Below are positions 16,699 through 24,470 of a stretch of 34,555 nt of DNA, one piece after another. The notes beneath the pieces were generated by a model. That model was not told where the DNA came from, ran no database searches, and worked only from the letters and a program-made list of their open reading frames with translations. A program made the translations under genes and the position numbers. Origin of the DNA: Syntrophobacteraceae bacterium (GTDB taxonomy: Bacteria; Desulfobacterota; Syntrophobacteria; Syntrophobacterales; Syntrophobacteraceae); NCBI GenBank assembly GCA_018053185.1, contig JAGPLX010000026.1, positions 1 through 34,555 on the forward strand. Direction: 5' to 3'. How positions within the stretch are numbered: position 1 is the stretch's first letter; every line of letters starts with the position of its first letter.

Positions 16699-17379
16699 GT
16701 GAACACAACCAAAGCCACCAACATTACATGGCATCATAGCCGGGTTACAAGAAGTGATCGGGAAAAAATCCTTCAGCAGAAAGGGTGCACCATCTGGCTC
16801 ACGGGGCTTCCATCCTCGGGAAAAAGTACAACGGCGTTTGCCCTGGAACACCAACTGACCCAGCGAGGTTACCTGGCCTATGTCTTGGACGGAGACAACA
16901 TCCGGCACGGCCTCAACAAGAACCTGGGCTTCTCGGCCGAGGACCGCCACGAAAACATTCGGCGCATCGGAGAGGTGTCCAAATTGATGGCCGACTCCGG
17001 AATCATCACCATCACCAGTTTCATTTCCCCCTACACACGAGAGAGAGAGTTTGCCCGAACGCTTCACAAGGGCTCCGGTCTGGGGTTTGTGGAGGTATAT
17101 GTCAAGGCATCCCTGGAAACTTGTGAGAACCGGGACCCAAAGGGATTGTACAGGAAAGCTCGATCGGGGCAGTTGAAGAATTTCACCGGGATCGATGATC
17201 CCTATGAACCTCCGTTGTGTCCGGAGTTGATTGCCGAGACGGAAAGGTACGGTCCCGAAGATCTGGCCGATCAGATCGTCCGCTACCTGCTGGATGCGAA
17301 CTACCTCCAGTCCGAAGACAGGAGAAAGGACCTCGACGAGGCCTGGACCTTACTCACAGCCAGCCGCGCGGGGCGGTAG
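16699..17379 (+). CDS. cysC: Adenylylsulfate (APS) kinase
   Basis: The enzyme phosphorylates adenosine 5'-phosphosulfate to PAPS in the cytoplasm. The 226-residue form starts at GTG 16699, preceded by AGGGAGG at 16686-16692; it is close to the family's usual 200 residues. The P-loop is GLPSSGKST (36-44), followed by LDGDNIRHGLNKNLGFSAEDRHENIRR (split motif for APS binding) and TSFISPYTRERE, then the KGLYRKAR and FTGIDDPYEPP signatures. A C-terminal tail of about 30 residues is extra. No sulfate adenylyltransferase is beside it. Its use, PAPS for sulfation or assimilation, is not shown by the context. Confidence 0.95.
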   Translation: MNTTKATNITWHHSRVTRSDREKILQQKGCTIWLTGLPSSGKSTTAFALEHQLTQRGYLAYVLDGDNIRHGLNKNLGFSAEDRHENIRRIGEVSKLMADSGIITITSFISPYTREREFARTLHKGSGLGFVEVYVKASLETCENRDPKGLYRKARSGQLKNFTGIDDPYEPPLCPELIAETERYGPEDLADQIVRYLLDANYLQSEDRRKDLDEAWTLLTASRAGR

Positions 17380-17541
17380 ATCGGGAGGGTACGAACGGAT
17401 CAAATCCTGGGTGGGGCAGGGATACCCTGACTCCTCGCCTCGATTGGCGAACACGACCTTTTACGGATCAACAACCCCTCACTGACTTCGGAGCTGCCTC
17501 CGAGAGCCAGGCTAGAAGGGCCCCTGCCGAACCAAGGTTCG

Positions 17542-17970
17542 TCACTCCCCTGCGTCGAAATTCCCTCCCTTCGATGAACCCCGTGGATCGACTTCTTCCT
17601 CGGAGGAGGAAATGTGGGATACCGTCGAGGGGGGGAGATGCGAGGCGGCTTCCTCTACCGCCTTTCGCGCGTACCCCCATCCGGAAAGGAAAACCGCCGC
17701 CCAGAGGAGAAGTGTTACCAAACCGGTCATTCCCCAGACGACCGGTACCAAGTACTCTCTGGTTTCTTCGACGACCTTGACCAGATTGGCATGGGCCCAC
17801 CGAACCTCCTCGGGAACATAGGCGGGCGTTGCCTGCGCAAGGACTTCCACCCACTGCTTCATCCCCAGCAGGACTTGTTCTCCGAGATAGTAGAATAACC
17901 CTGCAAGTGTCACGTTAAGGAGAAAGCACCAAGTCAGCGAGCAGACGGCCCAATCTCTCCCTGCTTTCAT
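17542..17970 (-). CDS. Hypothetical protein with two membrane helices
   Basis: This is a 142-residue protein. Hydrophobic helices lie at about residues 10-35 (VCSLTWCFLLNVTLAGLFYY) and 76-98 (VVWGMTGLVTLLLWAAVFLSG). A soluble loop of about 40 residues lies between them, and the C-terminus is Ser/Glu-rich and polar. I do not recognise a family. The ATG at 17970 has an AGGGAAA site and lies 72 bp after the FAU-1-like gene, so the two may share a transcript. Convergent frames on the plus strand are shadows. Confidence 0.65.
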   Translation of the reverse strand: MKAGRDWAVCSLTWCFLLNVTLAGLFYYLGEQVLLGMKQWVEVLAQATPAYVPEEVRWAHANLVKVVEETREYLVPVVWGMTGLVTLLLWAAVFLSGWGYARKAVEEAASHLPPSTVSHISSSEEEVDPRGSSKGGNFDAGE

Positions 17971-18042
17971 CGTTTCCCTTTTTTTACCGCTCCCTGACCT
18001 GCAAAAAATTCCATGGGGGCATCACCGGGAAGGAGACCCCGG

Positions 18043-18996
18043 TCAGGAGAGGCTCTCTATCAGATTCCGAGCCACCTCCTGGGCCTTGCACGCCAGGTTC
18101 TCGCCGATACATCCCTCCCGGACCAGCAAGGTCAATTTCTCCTGGTCGATGGCGAATGCGTCCTCTCCCGCCCGGTGAATGACATCGATCTCGAGGTCCA
18201 CATAGCGCGCCCCGTAGGGATAGAGTTCCACGGGGGTGTTGATGTTGAAATACTCTCCAATGAGGCTACCGTCTTTGCGATGATAGGAATGTTTCACAAC
18301 CCAGGCTTCCTCTTGCACCTCCGTCAAACCATAGTCGCCCGGCTGAATGGGGACGTTCAGCCCGTCGTACCGACCTTCGGAAAACTGGCGTATAAACAGG
18401 ATGCGATCTGCATCCACCCGCAGGATCTTTCCCTCCCTGGGGCGCATGGGACGCCCCGAGGGCCGGATATGCTCCAGCCGGACCGCTCCGGACTTCTCGA
18501 GGGGCAGAAGAACGGCCTCGCGAAAGAGTTCCGTCTCGATGCTTTCCCGCTCCCCGGGGTTTTCGGCCAGGATGTCTTCAGCCGCGCCGAGCCCTTTGAC
18601 TTCGGCGATGCGCAGCCGGTGGTGTCGTTTCAAGGTCGGTACCACCGTACCCCGAAGTTCATCCAGAACTCCCTTGGTCGCTCCGGGAAATTCGACCCTG
18701 GCGCACACCAGGTTGTCGTCCTCTTCCGATGGGCCGAATTCCAACAGGGTGGCATCCACCAGGCGTTCCTGAAGAAAGGTCAGAAACTGGCACAACTTCT
18801 CCGGCTGTCCACAGAGGTCGATTCCCTGGAGGTCGTCCCGGTCCATGACGGAAATGTCCCAGGGACCGGGGATGTTCTCGAGGCCGAAACGTTCCAGGAT
18901 CCTCGAGGACGGCTCCACCACCTGGTAGCCTCCAACCAACAGCAGTCTCGTGAGGGCTGTGCTGTAGATTCCTCGTACTCTGATTCTTGAGCTCAT
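18043..18996 (-). CDS. FAU-1/RNase E-G-like RNA-binding protein with DUF402 domain
   Basis: The protein is 317 residues from ATG 18996, which follows GGAGGG by about ten bases. The N-terminus (SSRIRVRGIYSTALTRLLL) matches the start of the archaeal FAU-1 family of RNA-binding, probable ribonuclease proteins. The C-terminal third (about 200-290, with GDYGLTEVQEEAWVVKH and YVDLEIDVIHRAGEDAFAIDQEKL) matches the DUF402 domain. Function is therefore likely RNA-related and cytoplasmic, but RNase activity is unproven. Archaeal FAU-1 proteins are longer, about 470 residues. A longer frame to 19086 exists but lacks a ribosome site. A candidate promoter sits at 19152-19179. Confidence 0.75.
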   Translation of the reverse strand: MSSRIRVRGIYSTALTRLLLVGGYQVVEPSSRILERFGLENIPGPWDISVMDRDDLQGIDLCGQPEKLCQFLTFLQERLVDATLLEFGPSEEDDNLVCARVEFPGATKGVLDELRGTVVPTLKRHHRLRIAEVKGLGAAEDILAENPGERESIETELFREAVLLPLEKSGAVRLEHIRPSGRPMRPREGKILRVDADRILFIRQFSEGRYDGLNVPIQPGDYGLTEVQEEAWVVKHSYHRKDGSLIGEYFNINTPVELYPYGARYVDLEIDVIHRAGEDAFAIDQEKLTLLVREGCIGENLACKAQEVARNLIESLS

Positions 18997-19151
18997 CGCT
19001 AAATTCCCTCCAAAGCCGGACGGGGACGGGATGAAACCCGACATCGTCGATTTGGAGCAGGCGTCCGGAAAGATCGGATTCCACACCGGGCATGGTCTGC
19101 ACCAGCCGTCGATCGGACCGGGTGTGTTCCGTGACCCGGGGAATCAAGTGT

Positions 19152-19179
19152 ATCATAATACAAACGGAGTATTTCCCAA
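19152..19179 (-). promoter_or_regulatory. Candidate promoter for the FAU-1-like gene
   Basis: On the minus strand a -35 TTGGGA (19174-19179), a 16-bp spacer and a -10 TATGAT (19152-19157, five of six) lie about 155 bp upstream of the gene. The -10 overlaps the small inverted repeat GTAT-CATA-ATAC. The 213-bp gap after lpxK makes an independent promoter plausible. Confidence 0.4.
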
Positions 19180-19209
19180 AGATGGAAAATCCACGGATTT
19201 CCGGGCGGG

Positions 19210-20343
19210 TCAGGGAACGGGCGGGGAGAGACGGTCACGGATGAACGCCTGTATTTTCGAGAGATCATGTCCGAAGTCGATCTCGAGAGCGGCTGCCAGA
19301 ACGACCTGCTGGAACTCTTGCGGGATTCGCACCCAGTCCTTTTCCGTGGTCAAGACAAAGGAAGCTTTCTTTCTTTTGGCCGTTTGCAGGATAGCTTCCA
19401 GGTCCGATTTCCTGTACGGGTGATGATCCGGGTAGGAAAGAAAGCAAAGGGGGTGAATCCCCGCCTCCTCGAGAGACTCGGAAAAGGAGTCAGGTCGGGC
19501 GATGCCCGCGAACGCGATAACCGGCTCCCTCTGCAAGACCTCCTTCGGAACGCGCTCCCGCTGGAAACCCACACTGAAACCACCCAGACGATATCGGCAG
19601 GAGAAGACCGGCCTGGAAGGAAATGCCCCTGCAATCATCTCGCGCGCCTGTCCCTGGCCGGACTCCCTTTCGGCCCGGGTCAAAATCAGAGCATCGGCCC
19701 GAGTTAAATGGTTCGCTGGCTCTCGAAGCGGTCCCCACGGCAACAGGCGTCCATTACCCAATGGCCGCCTGGAATCCAGAAGAACGAAATCCAGGTGGCG
19801 TTCCAGGGTAAGGTACTGAAACCCATCATCCAGGACCAACAGGTCCGCCCCCTGTTTCATGGCCTCCTTTCCGGACCTACAGCGATCTCTCCCCACCCAG
19901 ACCGGAACATCGCCGGCTCTCCGAGCAAGAAGAACCGGCTCATCCCCATAACGCGGGACCCAGAGATCCGGCGTCTCGTCGAGAACGACCCTGCAGCCGT
20001 CCGTGTCTTTTCTCCCGTAGCCTCGGCTCAAAATGGCCGGAGACCACCCCAAATCCTGAAGATATAAGGCCACCCACAAGGTGAAGGGGGTCTTTCCCGT
20101 GCCGCCCGCCGTCAGGTTCCCCACACTCACCACCTTGACAGGAAGTTCCCGAAGATCCCGTCGCATCTTCTTCTGGTGGAGCTTCAACCCCGCCAGATAA
20201 ATCTCCGAAGCGGCCCGCAAGAAGTACTCGATTGCAAGAGGAAAGGGACGGGCTTCGGCGGACTCCGCATACCAGGTCCTGGAAATCCGAGCCCCCAGCA
20301 TGCGGAAGGTGGCGGTGATCGAGGTCGTATGCAAAGAGCTCAT
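19210..20343 (-). CDS. lpxK: Tetraacyldisaccharide 4'-kinase
   Basis: LpxK phosphorylates the lipid A disaccharide precursor at the inner membrane, making lipid IVA. The protein has 377 residues. The P-loop GNLTAGGTGKTP lies at about 75-86, followed by ILSRGYGRK and the conserved LVLDDGFQ at about 169-176. An amphipathic N-terminal segment (about 33-55) would touch the membrane. Its presence indicates an LPS-bearing outer membrane. The ATG at 20343 has GGAGGGG just upstream and lies 12 bp after the alcohol dehydrogenase gene. That makes an operon TPR protein-ADH-lpxK, an odd grouping for a lipid A gene. Confidence 0.95.
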   Translation of the reverse strand: MSSLHTTSITATFRMLGARISRTWYAESAEARPFPLAIEYFLRAASEIYLAGLKLHQKKMRRDLRELPVKVVSVGNLTAGGTGKTPFTLWVALYLQDLGWSPAILSRGYGRKDTDGCRVVLDETPDLWVPRYGDEPVLLARRAGDVPVWVGRDRCRSGKEAMKQGADLLVLDDGFQYLTLERHLDFVLLDSRRPLGNGRLLPWGPLREPANHLTRADALILTRAERESGQGQAREMIAGAFPSRPVFSCRYRLGGFSVGFQRERVPKEVLQREPVIAFAGIARPDSFSESLEEAGIHPLCFLSYPDHHPYRKSDLEAILQTAKRKKASFVLTTEKDWVRIPQEFQQVVLAAALEIDFGHDLSKIQAFIRDRLSPPVP

Positions 20344-20355
20344 CCCCTCCGCTCC

Positions 20356-21381
20356 TCAGGACCACCGCAGGAGGATCTTCTTTCCTCCCGGCTGAAAGGC
20401 GTGCAGAAAGGCCTTTTCGGCTTCCTCGAAGGGATAGATGGCGTCTATCAAGGGAACCACATCCAGGAACCTGTGTTGGAGATAGGACAGAGCCATTTGC
20501 AGGTCTCCACATCGGGATCCCACCACTCGGATTTCGTCCACCACAATCCGCGCCAAATCCAACGTGGAAGGCATTCGCGACGTGGTCTTGAGAACCAGGG
20601 TCCCGCGGGGTCTCAGGAATTTCAGGGCATCCCGGACTCCCTGGGCATCTCCCGTGGCATCCACCACGACATCAAAAATGCCGGGTTCCCGTGATGGAAA
20701 ATAAGCGCCGGGTTTGCCAACGAGCTCGATGGTTTCAATACCCTGGTGTTCGGCGATTTCGAGCTTGTCCCGATGTTTCCCCAGTAGAACCGGATGGGGA
20801 ACGACGGATCGAAGGGACAGGGCGATGAGGAGCCCCAGCTTACCGTCCCCCATCACCAGCACTCGATCCGAACTTGCAATAGGGACCCGTTGACGGACAT
20901 CGAGGGCCGCAGCCAGGGGTTCGGCAAAAACCGCCTCTTCGTCCGAAATGCCGTCTTCCACGAGATGGACATTGGCTTGGGGAACCTTCAGGTATTCTGC
21001 AAACGCGCCGTCCCATCCCCGAATTCCAACCGCTCTTCTTGAAAGGCAGTGCTTCGGGTGACCGCTGCGGCACCAGCAACACTCACCGCAACCGACATTG
21101 ACGGCCGCCACCACTCTTTTCCCTTCGAGCCGGTCATGTCCCGGAGCCTTCTCTACCCGACCCACAAACTCATGGCCCGGGACCCCTTGAAAATTATAGT
21201 ATCCTTCGAACAACTCCCGATCCGTGCGGCAAATGCCCGCCAGGATCGTCCGGATGAGGACCTCACCCGGAGAAATACCCGGAACGGGCATTTCCACCAA
21301 CCGGATGGAACCGTCCACGAAGTTGACGGCCCTCATCATGGGTTTTCCGCCGCCATCCGGGGATAGGCTCTGCTCCGTCAT
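20356..21381 (-). CDS. Zinc-dependent alcohol dehydrogenase (MDR superfamily)
   Basis: This is a 341-residue dehydrogenase of the threonine dehydrogenase/sorbitol dehydrogenase type. Catalytic-zinc ligands are expected at Cys51 (AGICRTD), His70-Glu71 (GHEF) and Glu154. The structural zinc site is complete at Cys98, Cys101, Cys104 and Cys112. A Rossmann motif VMGDGKLGLL (about 176-185) binds NAD(P). The substrate is unknown. The ATG at 21381 overlaps the stop of the TPR gene as ATGA and has GGAAGGA upstream, a sign of translational coupling that decides the start over the longer frame to 21456. It precedes lpxK by 12 bp. Confidence 0.92.
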   Translation of the reverse strand: MTEQSLSPDGGGKPMMRAVNFVDGSIRLVEMPVPGISPGEVLIRTILAGICRTDRELFEGYYNFQGVPGHEFVGRVEKAPGHDRLEGKRVVAAVNVGCGECCWCRSGHPKHCLSRRAVGIRGWDGAFAEYLKVPQANVHLVEDGISDEEAVFAEPLAAALDVRQRVPIASSDRVLVMGDGKLGLLIALSLRSVVPHPVLLGKHRDKLEIAEHQGIETIELVGKPGAYFPSREPGIFDVVVDATGDAQGVRDALKFLRPRGTLVLKTTSRMPSTLDLARIVVDEIRVVGSRCGDLQMALSYLQHRFLDVVPLIDAIYPFEEAEKAFLHAFQPGGKKILLRWS

Positions 21382-21965
21382 TCCGTCCTTCCTGAAGCCT
21401 TTTGGAGTTTCTCGAGAAACTGAGGCTTTGGCTTGATCTTGAGCTTCCGACAGCACTGCACATCCTTCCAGGCCTTGTCGTATTCTTTTGCAAGAAACCA
21501 GGCCACCGCCCGCTGGTGATAGGCGATTCCGTAAGACGGGTCCAACTCGACCACCCGTGTGAAATCCGCGATGGACCGTTCATAATCGCCCATGGCCCCG
21601 TAGACGTCTCCCCTCCTGAAATAGGCATCCGCATCGTCGGGTTTCAGCCGGATGACGGAAGTGAAATCGGCAATGGCTTGTTCATAGTCGCATCGATCGC
21701 AATATGCTTTTCCCCGGTTGTAATAAGCATCCATAAAATTGGGATTGAACTCGATGGCCTTATTGAAGTCTTGAATGGCCAAATCGCACTCGCCCTTGCG
21801 TAGGTGAAGGATCCCTCGATTGTTGTAGGAATCGGCATTGCGCGGGTTTTTTCGGATAGCCAGATCCGCCTCATCGAGAGATCCTCCTCCCCGGGGAACA
21901 CCGGCCCACAAACCCAATCCCATGGAAATCAGAAAAACGGTCACGGGGATCATCCGCAGCTTCAC
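21378..21965 (-). CDS. Exported TPR-repeat protein
   Basis: This is a 195-residue protein with an N-terminal signal peptide (hydrophobic MIPVTVFLISMGLGLWAGVP) and four consecutive tetratricopeptide repeats from about residue 44 to 180. Repeat signs are AYYNRGKAYCDRCDYEQAIADF and the similar units on each side. TPRs bind other proteins; the partner is unknown. The start is GTG 21965; its Shine-Dalgarno (GGAAGGA) lies inside a perfect 12-bp palindrome AAGGATATCCTT at 21966-21977, which could mask it. It is the first gene of a run with the alcohol dehydrogenase (ATGA overlap) and lpxK. Confidence 0.88.
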   Translation of the reverse strand: MKLRMIPVTVFLISMGLGLWAGVPRGGGSLDEADLAIRKNPRNADSYNNRGILHLRKGECDLAIQDFNKAIEFNPNFMDAYYNRGKAYCDRCDYEQAIADFTSVIRLKPDDADAYFRRGDVYGAMGDYERSIADFTRVVELDPSYGIAYHQRAVAWFLAKEYDKAWKDVQCCRKLKIKPKPQFLEKLQKASGRTE

Positions 21966-22119
21966 AAGGATATCCTTCCTTGCCGCAGTTCAGGTGGCCG
22001 TACGATCCGTCGTTCGTTGACTCATCCTTCGCTTCGGAAGGTTTCCAAGAGCTCGGAACCCCCTCGAAATCCTTCGCCCGCACCTAAGACGGATTTTCTT
22101 TCTTGCGCTGTTTGAAGCC

Positions 22120-22149
22120 GTTATGGGAGTGAGATGGGATATAAGTCAA
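22120..22149 (-). promoter_or_regulatory. Candidate promoter for the TPR-ADH-lpxK run
   Basis: On the minus strand -35 TTGACT (22144-22149), an 18-bp spacer and -10 CATAAC (22120-22125) lie about 155 bp upstream of GTG 21965. A second -35-like TTGACA is at 22167-22172. The -10 is weak. Confidence 0.3.
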
Positions 22150-22289
22150 TAATACCAACCCGTCCCTGTCAACATAAATCTCGGCGATCCGTGTGAACCA
22201 GGGGGCCTCCGCCTTTTCGGACATGGGAACCTGGGATCGGCATCCCAATCCGCCTCCCGTTAGGAAACGCCCCCGCCTTCCCCCCCCAA

Positions 22290-22330
22290 AAAAACCCACT
22301 GACCGGGCCTCGGGGTGCGGTGGGGTTTTT
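22290..22330. terminator. A/T-flanked hairpin, possible bidirectional terminator
   Basis: AAAAACCC (22290-22297) pairs with GGGTTTTT (22323-22330); the inner part CCGG...CGGGG extends the stem with one bulged G. A T-run on each strand follows the stem, as in bidirectional terminators. No gene ends nearby on either strand, which is odd. Confidence 0.5.
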
Positions 22331-22371
22331 CACGACAACATCCATTGTTCCAAATTTCCACAACTTTTCAT

Positions 22372-22401
22372 TTGACTTGCAAATGCACAGCTGGTTATAG
22401 G
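22372..22401 (+). promoter_or_regulatory. Candidate promoter of the transporter leader
   Basis: A -35 TTGACT (22372-22377, five of six), an 18-bp spacer and a -10 TATAGG (22396-22401) in an AT-rich stretch point to a transcript starting near 22407. The transporter start codon is about 330 bp further on, so a long leader is predicted. Confidence 0.45.
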
Positions 22402-22481
22402 AAGAACCAACGAAGCGAAGGATGTCGGTGGGTCCAAGAGGGTGTTGAGCTCTTGGAGGTTAAGATATCGAGAATAGTCGG

Positions 22482-22525
22482 GCCGCTATTCACCCAGTGT
22501 CTATGGGATGGGTGGCGGTCTTTTT
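22482..22525 (+). terminator. First attenuator-like terminator in the transporter leader
   Basis: Left arm 22482-22496 (GCCGCTATTCACCCA) pairs with right arm 22504-22519 (TGGG, one bulged A, TGGGTGGCGGT), giving about 15 pairs including G-T pairs. A run of five T follows at 22521-22525. The end of the right arm and T-run closely match the second hairpin. Confidence 0.6.
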
Positions 22526-22633
22526 CGTCGTGCTCGGCTTGTGGCCTGCCTGAGAGGGCGGGGTCTGTATTCCAGGACCATAACCACACAAGAAGGATGG
22601 CTGTTTATTCCGAGTGAGCGGGGTAAAGTGTAG

Positions 22634-22679
22634 GCCGCTGTCCTGTTTCCCTGAAGGGGAATGGATGGCGGTCTTTTTT
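22634..22679 (+). terminator. Second attenuator-like terminator in the transporter leader
   Basis: GCCGCTGTCC (22634-22643) pairs fully, counting G-T pairs, with GGATGGCGGT (22663-22672). An inner stem GTTTCCC/GGGGAAT closes a TGAA loop. Six T follow at 22674-22679. The hairpin ends about 55 bp before the transporter start codon, so unless read through it would stop transcription of that gene. Confidence 0.65.
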
Positions 22680-22733
22680 CGAGTTTTTTCTTGAGAGGTC
22701 AGGAGGCCATGCACGGCGATAGGAAAGGAAATC

Positions 22734-24470
22734 ATGCAACTGAAAAAGAGTCTTTCGTGGATATTTTTTTTACTCTCCCTCGCTTTCGCCTGGGCATCGT
22801 CGGTCCCTGCCGCTCAGACTCCTCTCTCCGCCCCTTCGGACATCTTGATCGTGTGGGGAACCATTACGAATTCCCATGGAAAACCCATCAAGGAAGTCCG
22901 GGTGGATTTGCATGTGAACGGCAGGAAGATCGAGTTGGAAGAGGAAATCGTCTCATCCAACAAGGGGGAGTACCAGGCAAAGCTGGTTTTGCCCAGAGGG
23001 ACCCTTCCCCGGGCAGAAGTCTCTCTCGAAACATCCAGGCCTTCCTACGCTCCATCCGGGATGATCCTCCTGGAACACCTGGTCGAAGAAAAAACGGACG
23101 AGCAGGGGAATCGATTTTACCTGGCTCGCCAGGATATTCAACTGGCTCGTGCCGTCACACCGGCCTTCTGGGTGGCAACCCTGGTCCTGACGGGCGTCTA
23201 CGTGTTCATCGCCTTCGGGCTCATGCACCGGACTTTGGCGGTCTTTTTGGGGGCCGCCCTTCTGCTCACCATCACCTACACCGTGGGAACCTTCAACCCC
23301 GACTTTATCGTTCTGACCTATGAAGACGCCGTCCAGGCCATTGACATGAATGTCATCCTGTTGTTAATGGCCATGATGATCATTGTCGGGACCCTCAAAA
23401 GGACAGGGGTTTTTCAGTGGATGGCCTACAAGTCCTTCCAACTGGCCAGGGGAAACGTTTTCGCCCTGTCCGGCATCCTCATGGTAGTCACGGCCGTGAT
23501 TTCAGCCTTTCTGGACAACGTGACCACCATGCTTCTGATCATTCCCGTGACCATCGAAATCGCCGAGACCCTCAAGATCAATCCCGTCACCCTGTTCATG
23601 CCCGAAGTCTTTGCTTCCAACGTGGGTGGCACGGCCACCCTCATCGGGGACCCTCCCAACATCGCAATCGGGTCGTACGTCAAATTGTCTTTTCTCGACT
23701 TCGTGCAAAACCTGACCTTGATCTGTGCCCTATGCCTTGTTTTCACCGTTGTCTATTTCCTCTACCATTACCGGAACGATTACCTGCAGGCAAAGGTCGG
23801 GGACGTGCAAGAGCTTTTGCAGCACCTGCGCGAGAAGTATCGGATTACCGACAGGACCTTGCTTATCCAGGGAGGAATCCTCCTGGGGGTCACCATTCTG
23901 CTCTTCATTTTCCATGAGGCGCTCCATATGGAGCTCAGTATCGCCGCCATGTTCGGAGCTGCGGTGCTCCTGGTCGTCAGTCGGACAGACATCGTGGAGA
24001 TTCTCGAGCATGAAATCGAATGGCCGACCCTCATCTTTTTCATGATGTTGTTCATCGTTGTGGCAGGGGCCGAGGAAACCGGGCTGATTCAGGCTCTCGC
24101 CGACTGGATGAGCTCGGTGTCCCAGGGATCTCTGGTCTTGGCGATCCTGATGGTGCTCTGGGTCTCGGCCGTCGCCGCCGCCATCGTGGGCAACGTTCCC
24201 TTCACGGTAACCATGCTTCCCGTCGTGGCCTATCTCACCACTACCACACCGGGTGCCGAAGGAGGCATCCTTTGGTGGTCTCTGGCCCTGGGAGCCTGCC
24301 TGGGAGGCAACGGAACCATGATTGGAGCCGCTGCCAACGTGATCACCGTAGGGATGGCGGAACGAGTCGGGTATCCCATCTCGTTCCTGCACTACTTCAA
24401 GGTGGTATTCGTCCCCACCCTGATCACGGTGCTGCTCAGCTCGGCCTGGCTGCTTTTCGCGGCAAAGTAG
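22734..24470 (+). CDS. ArsB/NhaD-like ion transporter with an exported N-terminal domain
   Basis: The protein has 578 residues. A signal-peptide-like start (residues 1-27, ending PAAQ) precedes about 105 residues that look like an extracytoplasmic beta-sandwich (IVWGTITNSHGKPIKEVRVDL, as in carboxypeptidase-regulatory domains). From about residue 142 it is an ion-transporter (IT) superfamily membrane protein with some ten or more helices. Conserved signs are LDNVTTMLLIIPVT, VGGTATLIGDPPNI and, in the second half, NVPFTVTMLPV and GGNGTMIGAAANV. These fit ArsB, P-protein and NhaD permeases for anions or Na+/H+. The ATG at 22734 follows GGAAAGGAA. The ion is not predictable. The preceding leader suggests transcript-level control. 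Confidence 0.88.
   Translation: MQLKKSLSWIFFLLSLAFAWASSVPAAQTPLSAPSDILIVWGTITNSHGKPIKEVRVDLHVNGRKIELEEEIVSSNKGEYQAKLVLPRGTLPRAEVSLETSRPSYAPSGMILLEHLVEEKTDEQGNRFYLARQDIQLARAVTPAFWVATLVLTGVYVFIAFGLMHRTLAVFLGAALLLTITYTVGTFNPDFIVLTYEDAVQAIDMNVILLLMAMMIIVGTLKRTGVFQWMAYKSFQLARGNVFALSGILMVVTAVISAFLDNVTTMLLIIPVTIEIAETLKINPVTLFMPEVFASNVGGTATLIGDPPNIAIGSYVKLSFLDFVQNLTLICALCLVFTVVYFLYHYRNDYLQAKVGDVQELLQHLREKYRITDRTLLIQGGILLGVTILLFIFHEALHMELSIAAMFGAAVLLVVSRTDIVEILEHEIEWPTLIFFMMLFIVVAGAEETGLIQALADWMSSVSQGSLVLAILMVLWVSAVAAAIVGNVPFTVTMLPVVAYLTTTTPGAEGGILWWSLALGACLGGNGTMIGAAANVITVGMAERVGYPISFLHYFKVVFVPTLITVLLSSAWLLFAAK

Larger units (their letters stand above)
21966..22733. other. 768-bp divergent region with several regulatory RNA-like hairpins
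   Basis: No coding sequence longer than a few codons is supported. The stretch holds a palindrome at 21966-21977, a candidate minus promoter at 22120-22149, a bidirectional hairpin at 22290-22330, a candidate plus promoter at 22372-22401 and two terminator-like hairpins at 22482-22525 and 22634-22679. This is unusually dense and is discussed under findings. Confidence 0.6.
22407..22733 (+). ncRNA. Candidate leader RNA with tandem attenuators (or two small RNAs)
   Basis: Between the candidate promoter and the transporter ATG lie two hairpins, each followed by a T-run (22482-22525 and 22634-22679). A further stem CCAAGAG/CTCTTGG (22434-22440 with 22450-22456) is in the first segment. Two tiny frames, MSVGPRGC (22422) and MAVYSE (22595 region), begin just after GAAGG in each segment. 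I recognise no known riboswitch class. Boundaries are inferred from the promoter and terminators only. Confidence 0.35.

Noticed and set aside
22193-22375. Short frames in the transporter upstream region
   Set aside because: They overlap hairpins, have Pro/Arg-rich composition and no ribosome sites. The region fits regulatory RNA better.
22407-22733. Known riboswitch (fluoride, c-di-GMP, c-di-AMP) in the leader
   Set aside because: I looked for the conserved cores of these classes and did not find them; a covariance search would be needed to exclude distant members.
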